Source of the DNA: Ampullaceana balthica
Lineage: Eukaryota; Mollusca; Gastropoda; Lymnaeidae
Length of the DNA stretch: 64,000 nt
NCBI GenBank assembly: GCA_944989445.1
Contig: CALYLW010000038.1
Coordinates: 62,001 to 126,000 of the forward strand
Reading direction: 5' to 3'
The notes under the pieces are model-generated. The model searched no databases. It saw only the letters and a program-made list of their open reading frames with translations, and was not told the DNA's origin. A program made the position numbers and the translations under genes. Of this stretch, positions 57,421 through 64,000 are shown piece after piece (the first letter of the stretch is position 1; each line of letters starts with the position of its first letter).

Positions 57421-57572
57421 GGACGCGCTGGTCGAGTGGCAGCGCACTGGACTATCGTACCGATGGTCACGGGTTCGAATCCGTGTGAAGGCAAGGGTTT
57501 GTTCCCGGGGCTAGGGCGTCCCTGAGTCACCCAGTTCTGAATGAGTACCTAACATGTAGTTAGGCGGCTTTT
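57421..57572 (+). mobile_element. tRNA-headed SINE, family 1, copy 2
   Basis: GCTGGTCGAGTGGCAGCGCA and CACGGGTTCGAATCCGTG match the 8417 copy almost exactly. The body follows through GTTTGTTCCCGGGGCTAGGG to TAGTTAGGCGGC and then stops, so the 3' part is missing. Confidence 0.8.
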
Positions 57573-58164
57573 AACGAACTGCCCAAAAAGACAAGTGTGT
57601 TGCCATTTTTTGGTTCTAGTGATGAGCGGGTCTAATTGACAATATAACCAGCCGAGCTGAACAATCATTGACATGGAACTGAGGTAACTGGTATGCACAA
57701 AACGGTCTTGGCAAGGAATAACATTATCAGATATCGGTGTTCATTAAGTTTCCACCATTGTAGAGGGTTGATGGATTCAGGAACTTTCATCTCCATTTTG
57801 TATCTCAGTAATTCATCAGAAGAGCTGTTGTCATTTTCTGTCTCTGAGTCAGACTCCATTACTGCCATTAGCTTTAATACGCTTTTCATTTGGTTTGATA
57901 AGTAGGCAAAGTGTTAGAACCATGGTAGGCAAACTTTATCAACATTTTGAACATTCCCGTCAGTCAATAGTTTTAAAACCAAAATGTTTGTGTAATCGTC
58001 AGGAAATTTATTATTTATCGGCCCCTATTTTTTATTATTTTGTTTTTACTTTTTGACTTCCAATAATTTGTAAGTGATTGGTCGATTAATCGTTAAAAAT
58101 AATTTAATCGTTAAAATTTTAAACGATTAATCGAGAAATTAATCTTTGATTTCCGCAGCCCTAA
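57573..58164 (-). mobile_element. hAT fragment with ZBED1-like transposase C-terminus
   Basis: On the minus strand, 57590-57889 encodes SSSDELLRYKMEMKVPES, NPLQWWKLNEHRYLIMLFLA and LCIPVTSVPCQ, then after a stop or shift FSSAGYIVN, TRSSLEPKNGNTLVFL, the hAT C-terminal dimerisation domain (PLxWWK, IPxTS, FSxAG). A terminus TTAGGGCTGCGGAAATC at 58164 in the same sense, followed by repeated ATTAATCGTTTAA words, is typical for this type. The coding remnant is disrupted, and the opposite end is lost next to the SINE. Confidence 0.75.
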
Positions 58165-58748
58165 TATTTTTATAAAATTTTTTTTTCTAAAAGGCTAAAA
58201 CTAAAATGAAGCGATTATCAGTAATATTAGTATGTTAGCAAGGACTAAAAATAATACCCAGACAGACGTTCATGTGCTGAACGATCGCTCCACGGTACAT
58301 GTTGCTGGTAATGTTAGCAAAATTAGTAAACTAAACTTTTTGTCTAATTTTTTAAAAAATCAATCCAGAGGGGCGGCAAGTGCGTCCCCTTGCCCCCCTC
58401 CCCCTGCGGGCGCCCATGGTTACGGTACGCTTTAACGCTTCGCACTGTCTAGTGAATTTAATGAAATATTGTCTGCACTTGTGCAGTTAATGCATCAGCA
58501 TCTGCATGCTGTTTTAATTTGCGTACCCGTAAGCAGCAAGCATCCATTTTAAGAACATGTATTTGATTGTATTTTTAATGTTTTAAACTCTTCTTAGATA
58601 GCTTCTCTTTAAAAAAAAATTGAAAGTAGATTCATATTAAACAAACAAAAATAAGTTAATTTAAAATTGATACATTTTCATTTCTTAATTAAGAAGAAAA
58701 TCTAAGGGAGGCCATTCAAATATAAAGGAACATTAAACCTACGAGAAA
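58165..58748. promoter_or_regulatory. Upstream flank of the CSKMT-like gene
   Basis: AT-rich except for a GC patch at 58368-58425 (GCCCCCCTCCCCCTGCGGGC) that may be a transposon remnant. No TATA element is evident next to the start, which is preceded by CCTACGAGAAAATGG. The promoter is inferred from position only. Confidence 0.3.
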
Positions 58749-58866
58749 ATGGCTGCTCGTGTAAACATTCATCAATTTTTAGTTGCTAAGTCTCTGCCAA
58801 GCCGTTTAAGGAGGTTTATCAAGCAATACAACGCAATAATACCGTCGCGTTCGTTTTCTACAGATG
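58749..58866 (+). CDS. CSKMT: CSKMT-like exon 1 (targeting peptide)
   Basis: ATG in AAAATGGCT context opens MAARVNIHQFLVAKSLPSRL and RRFIKQYN...SFSTD, then donor GATG|GTGACA. One leftover G joins AT of the 61104 acceptor to make Asp, keeping frame. No other ATG exon with this phase was found between 58.9 and 61.1 kb. The exon assignment is inference from phase and presequence character. Confidence 0.7.
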
Positions 58867-61800
58867 GTGACACTATTTTTTATGTCTCTTCATGTTTTTC
58901 AAAATAAATGTTCTTACGATTTGTTGCAGTTAAAAGAATGTGATGTCCGGGTTGACGTATCCAAAGGGTTTATATAGATCTAGTAATTAACTAGTTAGCT
59001 CCCCTTATGTATATATATATATTTTTTGGAATAGATAAATGAATTCAATCCCAGTTGTTGAACCAGTTATAGACCTGTTATTATTATAAATCCTAACAGT
59101 CAGCTGTGTGAGATCAACTAAAGTTGAAGCTTGGGGAAATGAGTTTGACAACCACTAGAGCTTGGATTTGAGTACATTAAAATCTAGAGCAGAGGGTTTG
59201 GGGTTATCTTTGAGGGAGTATGTGAAGCTAGGTTTAGTTCCACCTGGGTGGGTCAAGATTTGCCCCACTCCTTCCACCATAAAACGTATGCAGTCCCAAA
59301 TTACATTCCTCTTTATAATGGAAAATGTTGCAACATATGGTTGGCCCGCCCATTTCTTATGTCACTGCTTTTAGATACTACTGTTGGTTGGCTTTCCTTA
59401 TGTCTCATGAGACGACGGAAGATTCTGTGGGACCCTCGCGCATGGCCCTGCAGCTTCTGCTGTGGCTGTACAAGCCCACTCGCGAATGGCAGCCTTTGCC
59501 GCACTTCTGGCACTGAAAGGCAGCACCTGTGGTTGTCTGATTAGCTCTCCTTTTCCTCTTTTGGCGGTCCACGTCTGCGACCTGCCGCAGGTCTCTTTCT
59601 CCTGCTTCTAGCCCGGCAGTCAACGATTGTCTCCATCTGTGTCTGTCCCTAGCGAGTTCCTCCCAGCCATTTATGTCGATGCCAATAGCTTTGAGGTCTC
59701 TCTTGCAGACATCTTTGAAACGGAGGTGAGGCCGGCCAGTAGTCCTCTTTCCTTTGGCTAGCTCAGAGTAGAGGATGTCCTTTGGGATTCTGCCATCCTC
59801 CAATCTGCGAACGTGTCCCAACCATCTGAGCCGACGCTGGCGGAGAAGAGTTGTCATACTTTGTATATTTGCCTGCTGTAGCACCTCATTGTTGGTGACA
59901 TGGTCCTGCCAGGCGATTCCCAGGATGCGCCGGAGATACTACTGTAACTTAGCTTTTATTATATACCCTCTCAACCCACAAACACCTAACACTAACATCA
60001 TCTAGGTCAGGGGTGTCAAACTCAGAGCTGGATATATAATAGTGTTTCTTGGCTACTTACTACTACACGCTCGTTTATGTTGGGAATAATTTTCTGTCAT
60101 TTAGATTATTATGATATTATTTTGATAGTGATAGACTGCAAGTTTGCAGTGAGACAACTCCTGGGTGACCTTTTTCTAATGTCCATAAAGAAAACACCTG
60201 CTCACACAGATAATGCTACAGATAGGTTTTTAGCTGCATGTTTTACTGGCCAACCACAGTTTGTGGGTTAAAAATAGATTGTGTATTTACCAACAGGTAT
60301 ATCACATTTTAAAGCGGCTGGATAGCGAAGTCAATAGTGCGCTCACCTCACAAAGATGAGGGGCGTGGGATCGAGCCCACGCAAAGCCACAATATAAATG
60401 ATACGCTAAGAAAGTCCTCCGCTGACCCCTGGAAGAGAATTGGGGCACCCACCAGGTATAAACAAGCCCAGAGTAAGCTCTAATGGAAACATTAGGGATC
60501 CCCTACGACCATCGGTTATGGGACTTACTTTTTCCTTTACTATATCAAATTTGCCCTAGCAGGTAAAGGTAATGTAATATCTAGGCACTTAACTATTTTA
60601 TTTCCAATGCGTCATACAAAACAAGCAAGACAACATTAAAATGTTATATGAAAAGGGTATGCATGAACCTGATAGGATGCCACAAAATAACGTTTTATTG
60701 CATCCTGTCAGGCTCTTTTTATATACATGTACAAAGAATTTCTACCCGGCCTGATTGCAGTCCCACCCCACTTATATTTACATCAAAGAAAACATTATTA
60801 AACTAAACTAAAACAGCAGCAAAGAGTCCTCACATGTGAATATTCAAAATTGACAGGAGTAACACTATGCTGTAATTATTAATATTAGTTAAATCACTGA
60901 AACTAGAAATATTAGGAATGAGTAGTGATGTTCCTTATTTGTAAAGCAGTGTTAGTTCTAATAAGTCAGTGATAGATAGCATGCACAGGTTATCATTCTC
61001 AAAGAGTGACATTTAAGCTATTTTGTGGCTTGTTTAAGTTTAAGAATAACAAATGTAATAAACTTAAATAATGTAATTTGTACTATGTTGCTTTATTTCT
61101 CAGATCTATACAACGGACAAGAAAAGCTTTCCCATTTTTCATACTGGCAATCCAAATATAAAGGATGGCCAAAGGACCACAGCTTTGACTGGTTTCCTGA
61201 CTCTGGTTTAATAGTTGATACTATTCTGGATTCTTTGAATGCACTAAATATCAGTATGAGCTAGAGCATGTTAACATATTTTTTAGCCAAAATAGTTTTT
61301 TTTAAACATCAATTATGTTTCATATAGGGTTGTGTTTTTGTGAGGCATCAGATGTAATGTTGAATTTAAAAAGCAATAGCTTTCGTTTTAAAAAATGGTT
61401 ACTTAGGCCAGTTAAAAAAACAAACTTGTTTAACTACACATTATTATAATATAAAAAGAGTTAAAGATGACTTGCATGGAAAAAATCAAGCGATAACTAG
61501 TGAAAAATTTACTTTCGAAACAGATACTACTATTTTACCTTAGCTGAATCAAAAGCAATAATAATTAAATTTACATTTTATATTAGGAACCCCAGTTGAG
61601 AAAAGAGTTAGTGACAGCAGAGAATCTTGCCTATTCTACTTAGACATTGGTTGTGGCAATTCTGCGCTTTCATCGAAGATTTTAGCCCAAGCAAAAGTAT
61701 CAGTGGCAGTAGTATTATTGGACTTTGTAAATGAAGCTCTTCATCATCAAAAGAACCAAATGTCAAAAATAATCCCCCTAAAGACACAATCATTTTTTTG

Positions 61801-62734
61801 CGCTCTCTGCTCAGATGTCTTACATCTTCCAATAAGTAACAGCTTGTTTGACCTCATCATTGATAAAGGTACCGTTTAAATTTTTTTTACAAAATCCTTG
61901 CTACTATTAGCATCATAAAATGACTGGTATAAGAAAAACCTTCAAACATGAAAAATCTTTTTATATTTTTAAAAGTACTTAAATATCTTTGACGTAAAAT
62001 TTTAAAAAAAAATCTGTTTACAGGTTATTTATTTTTCAAATGTTTGAATTAGGCATGGTGATAATATTTAAACTATCATATAAAAATAATTCCATTCCCT
62101 TTATTTGAAATCTTGTTTTTGATATTAAATTAGACTTTAAAGTGTTATTTGCATTAGGTACTTATTTGAGGGCTCATTATTGTATAAATTTCTCTATCAT
62201 TGGCTAGGTACAATGGATTCTCTTTTGAAAGACAGAAAGCAAGGTCATATGAAAGCTGAAGTCATGTTGTCAGAAATCTTGAGGGTTCTTGCTCCAGGGG
62301 GAAGATACTTTCATGTTTCTGATGAAGACCCTGACTCAAGGCTCCTGTTCTTGGAAGAATTGTCTCAGAAATGCTATACAACTGCAAGTGATTCACATGC
62401 TGTTATTGAGACGACAGTGTCATCGAATGACTCAAGTCCATCTGATAATGTAATTATAAATTCTACTCAGCATCTAAACATTTTTCAAACACCTGGTAAA
62501 CTTTTGAATAGATTAAATTTTATTGAGAGTGCTGGAAATGTCGTAAATTCTCAGGATAAGCACTTTCAAGATAGCTCTTTCAATGATACCAAACTAGGAG
62601 CAGGTGTAATAGCTGGTAGTGATGAAAAAAACTTACAACATACATTGTCCGCCTGGTCCTTCACTATAATTCCCAATGAAACTGGTGAATACTTTCTCTA
62701 CTGGCTGGATAAAGAGGCAGGTCAACTTCGGTAA
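58749..62734 (+). CDS. CSKMT: Mitochondrial METTL12/CSKMT-like methyltransferase (four exons)
   Basis: Exons 58749-58866, 61104-61253, 61587-61868 and 62208-62734 join with GT-AG borders and matching phase (phase 1 at all three introns) into 358 codons plus TAA. Residues 1-38 are Arg-rich, without acidic residues before the end (RLRRFIKQYN, IPSRSFST), as in a mitochondrial presequence. HSFDWF at about 65-70 is the family's N-terminal mark. YLDIGCGN at about 107-114 is SAM-binding motif I, IIDKGTMD at about 180-187 and VSDEDPDSRL at about 220-229 match characteristic METTL12 segments. Known role: the human enzyme methylates a lysine on citrate synthase in mitochondria. This product is about 120 residues longer than human, mostly through a low-complexity insert at about 235-320 before the final strand region. 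The first intron is repeat-rich. Confidence 0.85.
59384..59933 (-). mobile_element. 5'-truncated non-LTR retrotransposon, same family as 30.5 kb
   Basis: It is bracketed by AGATACTACTG (59373-59383 and 59934-59944), an exact 11-bp duplication. The minus-strand frame 59405-59884 is intact: SMTTLLRQRRLRWLGHVRRL, AKGKRTTGRPHLRFKDVCKR, DLKAIGIDINGWEELARDRH, then a C2H2-like finger FQCQKCGKGCHSRVGLYSHS with RSC. Its 3' end, ACATAAGGAAAGCCAAC, has no poly(A). This is the better-preserved copy of the family's C-terminus. Confidence 0.92.
60314..60530 (+). mobile_element. tRNA-headed SINE, family 2, copy 3
   Basis: GCGGCTGGATAGCGAAGTCA, B box GTGGGATCGAGCCC (the best preserved of the three copies), GTCCTCCGCTGACCCCTGGA, CAAGCCCAGAGTAAGCTCTA and CCCTACGACCATCGGTTATG. 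There is no CA tail in this copy. Confidence 0.78.
60655..60775. repeat. Penelope-type fragment with short inverted arms
   Basis: CCTGATAGGATGC (60669) and GCATCCTGTCAGG (60700) are inverted around AAATAACGTTTTATT, and are followed by GGCCTGATTGCAGTCCCACC. This repeats, in shorter form, the architecture of the 1898-2046 inverted dimer. Confidence 0.5.
61104..61253 (+). CDS. CSKMT: CSKMT-like exon 2
   Basis: Acceptor TTTATTTCTCAG; reads (D)LYNGQEKLSHFSYWQSKYK, GWPKDHSFDWFPDSGLIVDT, ILDSLNALNI; donor ATCA|GTATGAG. It contains the FDWF landmark. The next AGA codon is completed by GA of exon 3. Confidence 0.85.
61587..61868 (+). CDS. CSKMT: CSKMT-like exon 3 (SAM-binding motif I)
   Basis: Acceptor TTTTATATTAG; reads (R)TPVEKRVSDSRESCLFYL, DIGCGNSALSSKILAQAKVS, VAVVLLDFVNEALHHQ and ISNSLFDLIIDKG; donor AAAG|GTACCG. 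DIGCGNSALS is the glycine-rich SAM loop. This exon has no ATG-initiated frame of its own, so it is easily missed. Confidence 0.85.
62208..62734 (+). CDS. CSKMT: CSKMT-like exon 4
   Basis: Acceptor CATTGGCTAG; reads (G)TMDSLLKDRKQGHMKAEV, MLSEILRVLAPGGRYFHVSD, EDPDSRLLFLEEL, then a Ser/Asn/Thr-rich stretch and the end LSAWSFTIIPNETGEYFLYW to TAA. AATAAA at 62866-62871 is a good poly(A) signal. Confidence 0.88.
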
Positions 62735-64000
62735 AACTAATAGTGAACTATTTTTATCAAGTGGATGATTCAGACCTATATTTGTGTTCATTAAAATATT
62801 ATCACTTCAAAATGCATTTTTTGAAAAATGTCTTTTCTTTTTTAATTTCTTTTATTTTATCACAAAATAAAGTCATGAGTAAATTAAATGCAATGAATGC
62901 TCTAAACAACTTCCTTTTAATATAAGCTAACCTAAATAATAGCTACAGTCTAAAAAGTTGTGTGCCTGCAAACTTGTTAGCACTGGTCAATACATTTTGG
63001 AAAGTGAAAGAAAAGTTTGAAAACAGCAAAAAAAAACAACAACAAACCCCACAATAAGAAGACATGTATCAACACAACTTTCATTCACAAAATTTAACAA
63101 TTATACATATAACCGTAAAAATCCCATCACATATGAACATTTATCTAAGCCAAGCTGAGACTGAGAGCACGCAATTCATTCAAATTTAAGAAACATTTAA
63201 AGTTGGAGTTGTCTGATAAAAGAAGAAAGTATTTCCAATTAAAAACATAATTTAAATATAGTGTATTCAATGCATACAAATCAACAACCACCAAGCAAAT
63301 GGAAGTATTTTAAGTATTTACATATCACTATTATTAATAAACAAGTATCAATTATAATTCACAATTTCAATTCAATAGTTAAAAGTTTTTTAAAAAATCT
63401 GAAATGAGTGCTTTATTTGAAAGATTTTCATTATAATAACCCATTAAACAAAGGTTTATTTGCTCCAGAATGGCAATGAAGTGATGAAACCATCATGCAT
63501 TGATGATGTAAATTAAATGTAAATCATTTAATCCATTAAAGGCAAAAATGATTAAGTAAACAAAATGTAGATACATTAATATTCCTTTCTTGTACAGATT
63601 TTATTATGCGGAACAGTAAATTGTACTGATACCTTAATCATTGTTGTAATAATTGGTACTGTTAACAAAGATAACTCGCTACCTTGTAAAGTCATAATAC
63701 TATTAGCATGGTATTTACCAGTTTCTGTTACCTGTGAGACCCAAGTGGAGCCATTAACTGACTTATTAATATAATCTTCGTAACTTATTTATTTTAGATT
63801 TTACTTTTACATTGAGGGCTATAATTTAATTGATTATTGTGAAATTGAGTGAGATCCAGATGGGTAACAGAATAACTACACACCATTTCCATTCAATAAA
63901 CATACTACGGTAATTTATTTAGTTAACTTAAATGAATGTAAATATCTTTTGTTAGCCAACAGGGCTCAACACATGCTTTTTTACAAATAGATGTAATAAG
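62735..64000. other. 3'UTR and downstream intergenic DNA
   Basis: The 3'UTR probably ends shortly after the AATAAA at 62866. Beyond it only AT-rich sequence is seen to the right edge. No gene, tRNA or transposon end was recognised. Confidence 0.4.

Larger units (their letters stand above)
58867..61103. other. CSKMT-like intron 1, repeat-filled
   Basis: Runs from GTGACACT to TTTATTTCTCAG. It contains a LINE tail (59384-59933, antisense), a hAT terminus CAGGGGTGTCAAACTCA at 60008 without its partner, SINE family 2 (60314-60530) and a Penelope-type fragment (60655-60775). Small open frames at 59162 and 60077 have no clear family. Confidence 0.6.

Noticed and set aside
58368..58425. GC-rich patch before the CSKMT start as a CpG-island promoter
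   Set aside because: Very short, mostly C/G runs, and shares GCGGGCGCCCATG with 26290, so more likely a transposon end remnant.
59162..59374. Open frame starting DLSTLKSRAEGLGLSLREYV in the CSKMT intron
   Set aside because: The wording faintly recalls gag-like helices of LTR elements, but it is too short, has no partner domains nearby and I cannot support a family.
60077..60271. Open frame with VRQLLGDLFLMSIKKTPAHT
   Set aside because: Within a hAT-fragment region; no transposase motif visible and no splice support as a CSKMT exon (wrong phase, no presequence character).

Overview
This window is AT-rich animal nuclear DNA, most likely from a gastropod mollusc. Three observations support that: spliced genes with GT-AG introns, animal-specific proteins (a BMP-class Smad and a somatomedin-B/7TM receptor), and dense invertebrate-type mobile DNA. 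The phylum is inferred from protein flavour and repeat style; no search was run. Most of the 64 kb is interspersed repeat and the genes are islands in it.

Genes, left to right. (1) Positions 2-295 hold the C-terminal coding end of an unidentified gene that continues off the left edge. (2) On the minus strand, 12352-19303 is a two-exon gene for a secreted-N-terminus receptor of about 1,200 residues with a somatomedin-B module and a class-B-like seven-helix domain; a separate first exon supplies the signal peptide. (3) At 33478-34800 (+) lies an intact single-exon receptor-regulated Smad of the Smad1/5/8 type ending in SSVS. (4) At 51947-53041 (+) lies an intact single-exon SPT3 (SUPT3H) homologue, a SAGA subunit. 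(5) At 58749-62734 (+) a four-exon gene can be assembled for a mitochondrial METTL12/CSKMT-like methyltransferase; splice phases agree across all four exons and exon 1 looks like a mitochondrial targeting peptide. The genes are unrelated and nothing suggests an operon or cluster.

Mobile DNA. A family with GGGGCCGTCCAT termini has about twelve copies (1.5-3.5, 4.8-5.2, 9.2-9.6, 10.7-11.1, 18.5, 21.4, 22.5 and 44.0-46.0 kb), and most long copies carry several perfect TGACGTCA (CRE) palindromes. hAT elements with 8-bp target duplications occur at 6.8-8.2, 22.1-23.1, 24.4-25.5, 26.3-28.7, 29.4-31.8, 32.2, 44.3 and 48.1 kb, many with transposase remnants. Five 5'-truncated non-LTR retrotransposon pieces, two of them exactly delimited by 11-bp duplications, lie at 9.8, 30.5, 36.5, 49.5 and 59.4 kb. 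Helitrons with CTAG-type ends lie at 4.2, 5.5, 20.4, 39.5 and 47.2 kb. There are also several tRNA-headed SINE families, probable Penelope-type fragments including a near-perfect inverted dimer (1898-2046), and fold-back structures.

Nesting is deep: LINE inside hAT, hAT inside hAT inside hAT, and a CRE-type element inside a hAT transposase. The insertion order can often be read from target duplications.
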